Source: QQWI01 sp964522015 (GTDB lineage Bacteria > Bacillota > Clostridia > Peptostreptococcales > Acidaminobacteraceae). Taken from it: a DNA stretch of 64,000 nt. A program made the translations under genes and the position numbers. This document shows, piece by piece, positions 1 through 8,352 of this stretch. Positions within the stretch are counted from its first letter, which is position 1. Each line of letters starts with the position of its first letter. The notes under the pieces were generated by a model. That model had not been told where the DNA came from. It did not search any database and was given only the letters and a program-made list of their open reading frames with translations. Location of the stretch: the NCBI GenBank assembly GCA_964522015.1, contig CAZFST010000017.1, forward strand, positions 24,078 to 88,077, read 5' to 3'.

Positions 1-20
1 ATGGTTTCAGCTTTCATCAT
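1..20 (-). CDS. N-terminal fragment of an unidentified gene, cut by the window edge
   Basis: On the minus strand an AAGGAGG Shine-Dalgarno sequence (about 22-29) is followed by two consecutive ATG codons (18-20 and 15-17) and then codons for Lys-Ala-Glu-Thr. It lies 56 bp downstream of the PfkB kinase stop codon on the same strand, so it is probably the third gene of the isomerase-kinase operon. Only about six residues are visible, so no function can be given. Confidence 0.4.
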
Positions 21-76
21 GCCTCCTTCTAGGTGTACCCATCTCTTTGACAAGGCTCGTATAATCTAAAACTGAT

Positions 77-1036
77 TTAACCTATCCGACCTAACCGCTT
101 CTGAATCGCTTCCAGCACGGGCATAGCTGGAATGCCGCCTCTTTGCTCAACGCAAAGGCTCGCTGCGCCGTTGGCATAGGCTAAAAATCCGGTAAACTCT
201 TCAGCGCTGATGTCCTTAATTGATTTATCACATTGAATAAACTGATATATAAAATTGCCCCAGAAACAATCCCCTGCTCCAGTGGTATCAATGCACTCAG
301 ATTTAAAGCCATGAACATCAACACTTAGATCAACTGTGAAAAGTTGGGCACCAGCTTCTCCCTTTGTGATGACAACCACTTTAGGTCCCAGTGCCAAGAG
401 TGCTTTTGCAGCTTCTTCAAAGTTTTTATGCCCAGTCAAAAGAATGGCTTCTTCATCTGAAACTTTCATCAAATCGACCATATGAAGCACTGATTTCATT
501 TGAGTCACTGCAGTGGCTTCACTTTCCCATAGAAGAGGTCTGTAATTAGGATCGTAAGATACGGTTACATTTGAAGCCCGTGCTACTTCAAGGGCTTTCC
601 AAACAGAGCTTCTTGAGGGTTCATCTGTCAAAGAGAGTGAGCCAAAGTGAAAAACCTTTGAACCACGAATCATCGTTTCATCCACTTCCGATGGTTTTAG
701 CAATGTATCAGCACCAGGTTTTCTGGCAAACGAAAAATGCCTTTCACCAGTTGGTGCCAATGCTACAAAGGCCAGGGTTGTAAATGCCTCTGTATCTATT
801 ATCAAACCCTTACAGTCAATGCCCTCTTTTTGAAGTACTTCTTTTAGAAAATGGCCATGGAGGTCATCCCCTACTTTTCCGATAAAAGCAGTCTTTGCCC
901 CCAAACGGCTTAGGGCCGTTAAAAAATTAGCCGGTGCACCACCTGGATTTTGTTCAAAAAGTCTTTGCCCCCCTTGGCTGGTACCCGACTCTGTAAAATC
1001 GATTAGCAGTTCTCCCATTGCTGTGACATCTATCAT
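77..1036 (-). CDS. PfkB-family carbohydrate kinase, fructokinase-like
   Basis: A cytosolic ribokinase/PfkB-family sugar kinase of 319 residues, the usual family length. The N-terminal signature GGAPANFLTALSRLG (residues about 32-46) and the C-terminal anion-hole/catalytic signature DTTGAGDCFWG (about residue 249) are both intact, so it should phosphorylate a sugar with ATP. The N-terminal GELLIDF block is typical of fructokinases, though KDG kinases look similar. Its start overlaps the stop of the upstream isomerase by 4 nt, which implies translational coupling. An isomerase producing fructose or xylulose followed by a kinase makes a coherent mannose/lyxose-entry pathway. The exact substrate is inferred. 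Confidence 0.9.
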   Translation of the reverse strand: MIDVTAMGELLIDFTESGTSQGGQRLFEQNPGGAPANFLTALSRLGAKTAFIGKVGDDLHGHFLKEVLQKEGIDCKGLIIDTEAFTTLAFVALAPTGERHFSFARKPGADTLLKPSEVDETMIRGSKVFHFGSLSLTDEPSRSSVWKALEVARASNVTVSYDPNYRPLLWESEATAVTQMKSVLHMVDLMKVSDEEAILLTGHKNFEEAAKALLALGPKVVVITKGEAGAQLFTVDLSVDVHGFKSECIDTTGAGDCFWGNFIYQFIQCDKSIKDISAEEFTGFLAYANGAASLCVEQRGGIPAMPVLEAIQKRLGRIG

Positions 1037-1734
1037 CCCTTTTTACCTCCAGACCCTGGATACTCATTACATAATAATCGATAGGGTGGTTCATCCTCTT
1101 CTATAGCTGGGAATCTGCCCACCGCTTCTTGAAAGACATTATCCGTTTCATCGTCGTTGCACATGGAGACTTCCCCAATTAGGACATTGCCTGTTCCCTG
1201 TTTGACATCAAAATCGTGGTATTGTCTAGGATAAAGGGTGATGCTTTCTCCAGGGGTGAGTTCAATGGCTGTCCCTGCTTTCACAGTGAAGGTTCTGCCA
1301 TCTTGATTGACTACTACATCTGAAGTGCACAGCTCATCGTTGGCATCGGCATTGTAGACATGAATCACAACTGTCCCCCCGCCCCGATTGATGATATCTT
1401 CCATTTTGTATCGATGAAAGTGCATGGGCGAATGTTGGCCTTCTCTTAAGTAGAGTATTTTTTCGGCATAGGATTTCTTGTATAAATCATTGTGTTGGTT
1501 TCCATTTCTCGTGGTAATGAGCGCCAGGCCAACCTTAGAAAATTGGTTTAGACCGTAATCGGTAATATCCCATCCTAATCGATTATCTCTGATTTCGTCG
1601 TACTCAGAACCCTTTGTTAACCAATCTTCTGGGGTCCAATTGCAAAATGGGGGCACATATAGTCCTTGTCCAATCATTGTGGCTTCTAGTTCTTTTATCA
1701 CACCGTTGATTTCTGATCTTTTCAAAGTCATCAC
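1033..1734 (-). CDS. D-lyxose/D-mannose isomerase-family protein (cupin sugar isomerase)
   Basis: A 233-residue cupin protein resembling the bacterial D-lyxose isomerase family, which interconverts D-lyxose and D-xylulose and often D-mannose and D-fructose. The putative metal-binding segment HSPMHFHRYKMEDIINRGGG carries two His and a Glu, and a further His lies in YPRQYHDF near residue 172. It overlaps the kinase gene by 4 nt. The start is ambiguous: GTG at 1734 or ATG at 1731 lies close behind AAGAGG, and a TTG at 1725 is better spaced. The divergent AraC gene is the likely regulator. Family assignment is by motif recall, not by search. Confidence 0.8.
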   Translation of the reverse strand: MMTLKRSEINGVIKELEATMIGQGLYVPPFCNWTPEDWLTKGSEYDEIRDNRLGWDITDYGLNQFSKVGLALITTRNGNQHNDLYKKSYAEKILYLREGQHSPMHFHRYKMEDIINRGGGTVVIHVYNADANDELCTSDVVVNQDGRTFTVKAGTAIELTPGESITLYPRQYHDFDVKQGTGNVLIGEVSMCNDDETDNVFQEAVGRFPAIEEDEPPYRLLCNEYPGSGGKKG

Positions 1735-1759
1735 CTCTTATGATTTTATGGTCTTTGGC

Positions 1760-1820
1760 TTGACATTTCACCTGATTTATTATAAACATTATTACATTAG
1801 TACTGCAACAACATCAGTAC
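1760..1820. promoter_or_regulatory. Back-to-back promoters and inverted repeat between isomerase operon and araC-type gene
   Basis: Plus strand: TTGACA (1760-1765) and TATAAA (1781-1786), with a short 15-bp spacer. Minus strand: a perfect TATAAT (1784-1779) with TTGCAG 18 bp upstream. The two -10 boxes overlap, so the polymerases should compete. The inverted repeat GTACTG-N9-CAGTAC (1800-1820) overlaps the minus-strand -35 region and is a candidate operator. Confidence 0.55.
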
Positions 1821-1852
1821 GCCGTACAAAATTAATAGTTTAGGGAGGCACC

Positions 1853-2776
1853 GTGACTGTGATAAGCAATGCAATTCAATGGCAAGATAAACCGTATTTT
1901 TCAGAGGAACGTAGGGTCCTCACCCCAAATGAGCTCACTATACCCGGCATTCATATGGTCGGTAGACACCATATGACCACTGCCATCGCCCCCTTACCAG
2001 ATCACTTCCATAGTGACTGCTACGAATTTACAGTGGTTTTAGAGGGCTCTTTTAACTTTACTGTTGATCACGAGGATTACCCAGTTGCCAGTGGACAACT
2101 CTTTATCACACCACCTGGACAAATACACGGTACCAATAACTCGCCAATGTCAAAGGGTCATATTCTTTGGTTTCAACTAAGTGTAAAAGAGAAAAACTTA
2201 CTCTTTTTAAATGAAGTTGCGTCTCTAGATATACAAAACCGTTTAGAACTTACTGTGGGTAGCAAGGTTTTTTCACTCAGTAAGGTTTCTTTGCAAATCG
2301 CTAAGCATCTTTCACAGGATTTAAACGAAACTGCCAGTCCCTTTTTAGTGGCCAACCAGATTACCCATCTTATTTACGAGATGTTCATGCGGGTTGAAGA
2401 AAATAAAAAGCAAGTGCCCGATGATATTAAAAGGGTCTTCGCCTATATAGACCAAGAAATCCATCAAGAAATATCACTGGATGCACTTGCTGAAATCGCA
2501 AATTTATCTGTATCACAACTGAAGCAAAAATTTAAAGCACAGGTGGGTACGGCCCCTAGAAACTACATTAATCAGCTCAAAATTGAACAGGCAAAGAAAG
2601 GGTTACTGATGGGGCACACCGTCACTGAAGTGGCCATGAACTATGGCTTTACAACAAGTAGCTACTTTGCTGTTGTCTTTAAGCGCTACACTGCTTATAC
2701 GCCAACAGAGTTTGTCAAAGAAACAACACTGGACCTACCGGATTATTTTAAACAGAATACACAAAATCAAGGCTGA
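1853..2776 (+). CDS. AraC-family transcriptional regulator
   Basis: A 307-residue regulator. The N-terminal half (about 40-130) is a cupin-type ligand domain (DHFHSDCYEFTVVLEGSF). The C-terminal half (about 200-295) has the two helix-turn-helix motifs of AraC/XylS proteins (SLDALAEIANLSVSQLKQKF, then VTEVAMNYGFTTSSYFAVVF). Translation probably starts at GTG 1853, preceded by GGGAGG at 1843-1848. It is divergent from the isomerase-kinase operon, which it probably controls in response to a sugar. Its 3' end overlaps the convergent LCP gene by 10 bp, with no terminator between them. Confidence 0.9.
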   Translation: MTVISNAIQWQDKPYFSEERRVLTPNELTIPGIHMVGRHHMTTAIAPLPDHFHSDCYEFTVVLEGSFNFTVDHEDYPVASGQLFITPPGQIHGTNNSPMSKGHILWFQLSVKEKNLLFLNEVASLDIQNRLELTVGSKVFSLSKVSLQIAKHLSQDLNETASPFLVANQITHLIYEMFMRVEENKKQVPDDIKRVFAYIDQEIHQEISLDALAEIANLSVSQLKQKFKAQVGTAPRNYINQLKIEQAKKGLLMGHTVTEVAMNYGFTTSSYFAVVFKRYTAYTPTEFVKETTLDLPDYFKQNTQNQG

Positions 2777-4044
2777 ATCGATCCCAGTATCACCAGAATC
2801 ATTTCAGGGTCCTCTTCTTTAAATTGAGTTGGATCCACAATCACCTCAGAAAACTCAAAGTAGGCTTTTAAATCGTGTCCAAGGCCTTCCCGAGGCACAA
2901 CAATTCTTGTTCTCATTGTCCTTGCGCCACTATATTTAACAGCATCGGTGATTGTATAGCCAGCCAAGGTCAGCATCTCTTTTGTACTTTCTGTTAAATC
3001 CTTTTTACTGGTTCCATTGAGAATCTTAATAGGGATTTGCTTAGAATCTTCAAGGGGTGTTTTGTCTGATTCAATTGTATCCTGTACAAACGCAATCAGT
3101 TCCTCTGTAGACGGTGGTATTTGATATGAACCACCATTGATTGTTTCACTGACACTTGGTAGCGTATGGGCATAGACACGCTTTAAATCAGCGTCTTTAG
3201 CGGTATTCAAAATACTGATGGCATCTTCAAGTGTGGCATCAGTTGTGACAAATTCAGTTAGAGAAGCGTAGATTTGAGTCATATTAAAGATGCTATTGGC
3301 AGAAAACAATTTTTTAACAAATGCTGTTAAGAAATACTGTTGCATTTCCATACGGCCAAAATCGCCGTAACCCTTATGTGAATTACTTTGACGGAATCTA
3401 ACAAATTGTTCTGCCATCTCACCATCTAGGGTTTGCAAACCCGCTTTCAAGCTAATATGAAGATCCTGTGAGGGATCATGGTATTCCAAGTTTTGAGGTA
3501 CATTAACCTCAACCCCACCCACAGAATCAACCACCTTTTTAAAACCAGCAATGTTGATTAAAACAAAATGGTCAATTTTAATATTCATCAGTTCTTCTGC
3601 CACTTGGGTTGTCAAAGAAGCAGGGCTACTGTAGTCTGCAGCTTTCCCATAAGAATGCATCTCAGTCAACTTCATATGATCTGATCTATAGTGAATCAAT
3701 TCTTTAAGTTCATCGGAAACTTCGATTCTATAATCCCTTGGAATAGAAAACAGGGAGGTAGTCTTAGTTTTTTGATTGTAATGGATGACCATCATTGTGT
3801 CGGTTCTTAAACCGCTTTTATCGGTCCCCATTAACAGGATATTAAGAGTCTCAGCTTCAAAAGTAACTGGTTTGGACTCTTTAGATTCATCTACTTTAAT
3901 TAGTGGTTTTTCTTCCACTGTTCTTTCTGTCACGAAAGGTTTGTAGAGTTGGGTTGTTATACCATAAGCCACTACCACTATTGTGATGATGATTGCTAGC
4001 GCAATCAAGGAATAGCTAACCCATTTTTTTTCTAATACTTTCAT
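2767..4044 (-). CDS. LytR-CpsA-Psr (LCP) family wall-polymer ligase
   Basis: A membrane-anchored LCP protein, the family that transfers teichoic-acid-type glycopolymers from lipid carriers to peptidoglycan. It has a short cytosolic N-terminus, one transmembrane helix (VSYSLIALAIIITIVVVAYG), the LCP core opening with LNILLMGTDKSGLRTDTMMV and containing SIPRDYRIEV (conserved Arg/Asp for pyrophosphate-metal binding), and a C-terminal LytR_C-like domain (IKILNGTSKKDLTESTKEML). The start is placed at 4044, where an AGAGGGAC sequence precedes ATGAAAGTA. The in-frame ATG at 4083 lacks this signal. It is convergent with the AraC gene and probably an independent unit rather than part of the catabolic operon. 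Confidence 0.9.
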   Translation of the reverse strand: MKVLEKKWVSYSLIALAIIITIVVVAYGITTQLYKPFVTERTVEEKPLIKVDESKESKPVTFEAETLNILLMGTDKSGLRTDTMMVIHYNQKTKTTSLFSIPRDYRIEVSDELKELIHYRSDHMKLTEMHSYGKAADYSSPASLTTQVAEELMNIKIDHFVLINIAGFKKVVDSVGGVEVNVPQNLEYHDPSQDLHISLKAGLQTLDGEMAEQFVRFRQSNSHKGYGDFGRMEMQQYFLTAFVKKLFSANSIFNMTQIYASLTEFVTTDATLEDAISILNTAKDADLKRVYAHTLPSVSETINGGSYQIPPSTEELIAFVQDTIESDKTPLEDSKQIPIKILNGTSKKDLTESTKEMLTLAGYTITDAVKYSGARTMRTRIVVPREGLGHDLKAYFEFSEVIVDPTQFKEEDPEMILVILGSIQP

Positions 4045-4158
4045 TTTCGTCCCTCTTGTCTTCTGTTTTTCGATAATCAGCATAATTTTTACTTTACCAT
4101 ATTATAAGCACGAAAACAATTAGAACTGTGGGCTTACCTTTTGTTCAGAAATTTAAAA

Positions 4159-5400
4159 TCACTCAAAATAGTATCCAGTCACCTCCTGGCCACCCTCGAT
4201 TTTCTGGATTTCTTTAGGGATGACTACATACCCATTTGAATTAGTCAGCAACGTAATCATACCCGATTTACCCGATGTTGGCGTCGCTAAAAGTCTCCCT
4301 TCTTCTTTTATTAACGTCACCATTTGATAAGTATCTCTGCCTGGGGCCCCGTAAATAGTTTTTTTCAGTATTGCTTTTGCCCCATGATCCATGGGAACAG
4401 AATAACCCCAAGTTTTAAGAATTTCCCCAACTATCAGTTTAAAAACAACAATGGCAGACACCGGGTGTCCCGGAAGACCAATAACTGGCTTATTTCCGTG
4501 TTTAGCAATGATGGTTGGTTTTCCTGGTTTAATGGCCATACCACTAGATAAAACCCCAGGGGTACATAGTTCACTGAGTAAATCATATGTATAATCTTTT
4601 TCGCCTACAGAGCTACCACCTGAGATAATGACCATGTCAGAAGCTTCAATGGCCTGGCCTACCTTTTTTAATAGGATTTGATAGTCATCGCAAAGCACTT
4701 TGCGCCCAATGACCTCAAGGCCCATTTTACGGCACAGGGCCCCTAGGGTGTAAGAGTTGACTTCACGTATTTGTCCAAGGCTAACAGGTGGTGGTTGGGC
4801 GGCTGCTTCCCCATCTACCAGTTGGCCACCATCAACCAATTCGTCTCCGGTTGAAAGAAGGGTGACCCGAGGTCTTTTTAACACTTGTACCCAGTATTTT
4901 CCCAGGGACGCTAGGGCTCCTATTTCCTGTTCTCTGATGACCCTTCCTGACTGTAATACAACATCACCTAGTTGCATATCAGCACCTCGGTTAATGATGT
5001 TGTCACCCATCGGGGCTGGTGCCGAAAATCTGATATGATTTGGATCCACCTGGGATGTGGTCTCGATCATCACCATGGCTTGAGCTCCCTCAGGTACAAA
5101 GGCACCTGTTGGCACATACAGACATTGGCCCTCATTTAAAACCAAGTCGGTGGTGGTGCCAATTCCAATTTTACCAACCAGATTGAGGACACAGGGCTCC
5201 GTAAAAGAACGTACTGCGTAACCATCCACGGTTGATTTTGGAAAGGCTGGTATGATTTCATCGCTAATAATGGCTTCTGCCAAAGTTCTGCCATAGCTTT
5301 CCTCAAGAGTGACACTTTCCACTTCCTGATAACCCCCTAAAAAATGAAGGCGCAAATTTTCTAGAACAGATTCTATTGGGTTCATTTCGATTTTTTTCAT
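4159..5400 (-). CDS. moeA: Molybdopterin molybdenumtransferase MoeA
   Basis: MoeA inserts molybdate into adenylylated molybdopterin, the last common step of molybdenum-cofactor synthesis. Visible blocks are PAFPKSTVDGYAVRS (N-terminal MoeA signature), VPTGAFVPEGAQAMVMIE, the MPT-binding core LLSTGDELV, IISGGSSVGEKDY and KPGKPTI, and the C-terminal GLPGHPVSAIVVF. From ATG 5400 (GGTGG six bases upstream) it is 413 residues, the normal length. An 83-codon upstream extension of the open frame runs into xdhC antisense-like sequence and is discarded. It is the last gene of the molybdenum-hydroxylase operon, so it supplies cofactor to the hydroxylase encoded there. Confidence 0.93.
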   Translation of the reverse strand: MKKIEMNPIESVLENLRLHFLGGYQEVESVTLEESYGRTLAEAIISDEIIPAFPKSTVDGYAVRSFTEPCVLNLVGKIGIGTTTDLVLNEGQCLYVPTGAFVPEGAQAMVMIETTSQVDPNHIRFSAPAPMGDNIINRGADMQLGDVVLQSGRVIREQEIGALASLGKYWVQVLKRPRVTLLSTGDELVDGGQLVDGEAAAQPPPVSLGQIREVNSYTLGALCRKMGLEVIGRKVLCDDYQILLKKVGQAIEASDMVIISGGSSVGEKDYTYDLLSELCTPGVLSSGMAIKPGKPTIIAKHGNKPVIGLPGHPVSAIVVFKLIVGEILKTWGYSVPMDHGAKAILKKTIYGAPGRDTYQMVTLIKEEGRLLATPTSGKSGMITLLTNSNGYVVIPKEIQKIEGGQEVTGYYFE

Positions 5401-5424
5401 AGCTAGCCACCACGTCCTCATATG

Positions 5425-5478
5425 TTTGTTTAGTCCGAAGTTTTTAAGTTCTAAGGTATTTAGTCCAAAGTTTTTTTG
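5425..5478 (-). repeat. Short tandem duplication spanning the xdhC stop codon
   Basis: The end of xdhC reads AAAAAACTTTGGACTAAA. About 30 bases further on, a close copy (TTAAAAACTTCGGACTAAA) appears in the untranslated gap. The duplicated block includes the stop codon, as at three other gene junctions in this operon. Confidence 0.6.
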
Positions 5479-6281
5479 ATATCTTTCATAAATGGGCCAC
5501 TTTTTCCAAACTGAACCGCTTGAATTTCTGCAAGGATGCCAAGGGCAATCTCCGCCGGAGTTTCCCCCCCAATGTCCAAACCAATTGGTCCGTGGACCCT
5601 TTGCAATAGTGATTTTGGAACCCCTTGGTTCAATAGTTCTGTAAAACAATGCCTAATTTTAGTGGCGCTACCTATGATGCCGATATACCCTGCATCCGTT
5701 CCAACCACCCGTTTTAAAACCTCTAGGTCGTAGGTATGTCCGTGGGTGATAATCACGATATTTGACAAGGGAGATAGTTTCATTTTCTCAATAGCCATAT
5801 CAAGATCCCCAGTATAAAGCTGATCTACTTTTGGAAAACGCTCTGTGCTACTATAACCTTCTCTGACGTCATAGAGACTCACCTGGTAATCAAGGGCTTT
5901 TGCAAAATCGCTGAGGACAAGACCAATATGGCCCCCTCCAAATATAATCAGTTGCTTCTCATTTTTAAAAACCTTGATAAAGACATCAACAGTGCCACCA
6001 CAAACCATTTTAAGGGCGACATCAGAATCTTTCATGGTTAGCTCATAATGGCAGGCCATTGATTGATTTTCGCTGATGCAATTCTGGGCGTCCTTCTTTG
6101 CCCTTTCTTCAACCCCGCCTCCGCCAATGGTACCAGCAATCAGATTGCCCTTACTGTCCACTAACATCATACTTCCCATGTCCCTAGGACCACTTCCAAA
6201 CTTACTGGTCACGGTAACGAGTGCAACTTCTTCCCGCTTTTCAATGCACATCACCAGTTGCTTCATCAACATGGCATCCAT
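5460..6281 (-). CDS. xdhC: XdhC/CoxI-family molybdenum-hydroxylase maturation factor
   Basis: A 273-residue XdhC-type protein. Family members bind molybdenum cofactor, promote its sulfuration and deliver it to xanthine-dehydrogenase-type enzymes. The N-terminal XdhC_CoxI domain contains TVTSKFGSGPRDMGSMMLV and GTIGGGGVEE. The central Rossmann domain has FGGGHIGLVLSDFAKALDY, followed by the C-terminal VHGPIGLDIGGETPAEIALG signature. ATG 6281 has AGGAGGG seven bases upstream. It lies 11 bp below the CoA-transferase gene and 59 bp above moeA. The partner is almost certainly the hydroxylase encoded at 13.2-17.0 kb. Confidence 0.93.
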   Translation of the reverse strand: MDAMLMKQLVMCIEKREEVALVTVTSKFGSGPRDMGSMMLVDSKGNLIAGTIGGGGVEERAKKDAQNCISENQSMACHYELTMKDSDVALKMVCGGTVDVFIKVFKNEKQLIIFGGGHIGLVLSDFAKALDYQVSLYDVREGYSSTERFPKVDQLYTGDLDMAIEKMKLSPLSNIVIITHGHTYDLEVLKRVVGTDAGYIGIIGSATKIRHCFTELLNQGVPKSLLQRVHGPIGLDIGGETPAEIALGILAEIQAVQFGKSGPFMKDIKKTLD

Positions 6282-6292
6282 TTGAAGCCCTC

Positions 6293-7477
6293 CTATAAGA
6301 CACCTTTCTCAATAAGGCATTTGATTTCTTCATCAGTATAGCCTAAATATGTTTTTAAAACCTCAGTGTTGTGTTGCCCCAAAGTAGGTGCCGGGCTGAC
6401 TACCGCTCCAGGTGTCTCACTCATTTTAATGGCTACTCCTGGCATTTTCAGTTTTCCAGCCGTGGGATGATCCACTTCTATAATCATTTCCCGAGCAAGG
6501 ACCTGTTCATCTGCCATCACTTGATCAATGTAGTTAATGGGACCATTAGGTACACCAGCATGATTAAAAATGGATTCCCATGTTTTCGCTGGCTTCTCTT
6601 TCATTTTATCAGCAATGATGGGTCTTAAAATATCATAGTTGGCATTTCTTTGGGGATTGGTGGCAAAGCGGGGATCATCAACAAGTGTGCTAAGTTCTGC
6701 TACCTCGCAAAACCGCTTCCATAACTCATCATTGCCAACTGCAATCACCAGTTTTGTATCCTGTGTCTCAAAAGGTTCAAAGGGAACAATAGAGGTATGT
6801 CTATTGCCTGCAGGCTTTGGTACTTCCTTTGTTACCACATACCGGGCAATGGCATTTTCAAGCATGGCCACCTGACAATCAAGCATGGCAACATCTACCT
6901 TTTGACCAATGCCTGTTTGGTTTTTATGATTAAGCGCAGCCAGCACCCCAACTGCTGTAAATAGGCCTGCAGAAATGTCCCCAATAGAAGGACCAACCCG
7001 AGTGGGCTCCCCGTCTTTGGCCCCGGTAATACTCATAATGCCACCCATGGCCTGAACCACCCCATCGTAGGCTGGTCTTAGGCTGTAGGGACCAGTGTGT
7101 CCAAAGCCTGAAGCTGCGGCGTAGATGATTTTGGGATTGATTAATTTAAGTGCCTCATAGCCTAGCCCTAACTTCTCCATGGTGCCAGGTCTGAAATTCT
7201 CGATCACCACATCCACATCTAGAATTAATTTTCGAAAAATCGCTTTGCCCGTTTCGTGTTTAAGGTTTAGGGTCAAACTTTTTTTATTGCGATTAAGACT
7301 CATAAAATAGGCGCTTTCCCCATTCTGATAGGGACCGAAATGTCTGGAATCATCCCCTTTGCCTGGAGATTCAATCTTGATGATTTCAGCGCCCAAGTCA
7401 CCTAGAAGCATGGTGCAATAGGGTCCAGCCAGTACCCTTGTCAAATCTAACACTTTTAAACCCGCCAGTGGACCCAT
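6293..7477 (-). CDS. Class III CoA-transferase (CaiB/BaiF family)
   Basis: A 394-residue family III CoA-transferase. These soluble interlocked dimers move CoA between carboxylic acids through an aspartyl-CoA thioester. The N-terminal LKVLDLTRVLAGPYCTMLLGDLGAEIIKIE and NLNxK-type block are canonical. The likely catalytic Asp is in VAMLDCQVAMLEN (about residue 172). AAGGAGG precedes ATG 7477. In this operon it could activate a carboxylic acid released by the hydrolases, but the acid and CoA donor cannot be read from sequence. Membership in the family is secure; its role is inferred. Confidence 0.92.
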   Translation of the reverse strand: MGPLAGLKVLDLTRVLAGPYCTMLLGDLGAEIIKIESPGKGDDSRHFGPYQNGESAYFMSLNRNKKSLTLNLKHETGKAIFRKLILDVDVVIENFRPGTMEKLGLGYEALKLINPKIIYAAASGFGHTGPYSLRPAYDGVVQAMGGIMSITGAKDGEPTRVGPSIGDISAGLFTAVGVLAALNHKNQTGIGQKVDVAMLDCQVAMLENAIARYVVTKEVPKPAGNRHTSIVPFEPFETQDTKLVIAVGNDELWKRFCEVAELSTLVDDPRFATNPQRNANYDILRPIIADKMKEKPAKTWESIFNHAGVPNGPINYIDQVMADEQVLAREMIIEVDHPTAGKLKMPGVAIKMSETPGAVVSPAPTLGQHNTEVLKTYLGYTDEEIKCLIEKGVL

Positions 7478-7483
7478 TTAAGC

Positions 7484-7518
7484 CTCCTTGTTAAACTTCT
7501 TCCCTGTTAAACTTCTTC
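7484..7518 (-). repeat. Tandem duplication spanning the stop codon of the cyclase-family gene
   Basis: The gene ends GAAGAAGTTTAACA, and the same block, including the TAA, is repeated immediately downstream (GGGAAGAAGTTTAACA) before the AAGGAGG of the CoA-transferase gene. Confidence 0.7.
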
Positions 7519-8307
7519 TTTAAACGCAACGATTCTGCAAAATGCAGATTCACCACCTTGGAATTTCCAAGGGAAACAACCGACAATCAGTCTTTGATTG
7601 GAAACTTCATCAATCCGGCCACCTAGGTTTTCTGCATGGATGATTTCGTCCGGTTTCTTAAAGACATGGACGTGCATGGCTTGGTAAGCCTCTGGCCAAG
7701 GGTAGATTTCATCTAAGGTCTTGCCATATTTCTTTTGAAGATAAGCATCGCATGCCTTTGCTTCACCTGGTTCCCAATCTCTTATTTTAGTGTTCATTGG
7801 GTGATCAGCCGAACCACAGTCCACCCCAATCCACTTGATTTCCATTTTCTTGACCCAATCCGGAAATTCCATTGAAGGACCTGGGTGTCTGAGCATATAT
7901 CGTCTCTCATCTGCTTCAGGCTGATCCCAACCGTATTTATGGTAGCCAGTATTGATAATCAGAATGTCGCCTTTTTTAACTTCCACACGGTCCATAATGT
8001 CCTGAGGCGTATAGATAGAGAAATCTTCGGTCATATCCGATAAATCCACCACCACTGCAGGTCCGCATAATTTTTCAAGTTCAATGGCAGCAATGTCTCT
8101 GCCAGCTGTATCAAAATGCAAGGGCCCATCTAAGTGTGTTCCTACATGGTTAGAGGTTGTAATCAACTGCCCATTGGCACCGTTTGGAGACAAACGCTTA
8201 AAGAATTTCACCTGAAGTGGCTCGTAAGTTGGCCAAGGTGGTGTCAAATGGCTGGTGTTTTGCGACAGATCAAACATCTTAACATTTTCCCAAAATTTCA
8301 TCATCAT
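7507..8307 (-). CDS. Cyclase-family metal-dependent hydrolase (kynurenine formamidase/isatin hydrolase-like)
   Basis: A 266-residue member of the cyclase superfamily, which hydrolyses amide or cyclic amide/imide bonds using Zn or Mn. The metal motif HVGTHLDGPLHF (about residues 54-65) is intact, and further conserved segments are GDILIINTGYHKYG and GVDCGSADHP. Three ATG codons in a row (8307, 8304, 8301) follow GGAGG, and the second or third is best spaced. Placed between the DUF1116 and CoA-transferase genes, it may open a ring or imide produced after hydroxylation. Substrate unknown; isatin-, barbiturate- or imide-type rings are only suggestions. Confidence 0.88.
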   Translation of the reverse strand: MMMKFWENVKMFDLSQNTSHLTPPWPTYEPLQVKFFKRLSPNGANGQLITTSNHVGTHLDGPLHFDTAGRDIAAIELEKLCGPAVVVDLSDMTEDFSIYTPQDIMDRVEVKKGDILIINTGYHKYGWDQPEADERRYMLRHPGPSMEFPDWVKKMEIKWIGVDCGSADHPMNTKIRDWEPGEAKACDAYLQKKYGKTLDEIYPWPEAYQAMHVHVFKKPDEIIHAENLGGRIDEVSNQRLIVGCFPWKFQGGESAFCRIVAFKEEV

Positions 8308-8352
8308 AATCCTCCATAATAGATCCTATTTTTATCAGTTTGTTTCGCGTTT

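Noticed and set aside
5401..5649. Longer MoeA with 83 extra N-terminal residues
   Set aside because: The extension overlaps the end of xdhC in another frame, has no family similarity, and a good RBS lies just before ATG 5400.
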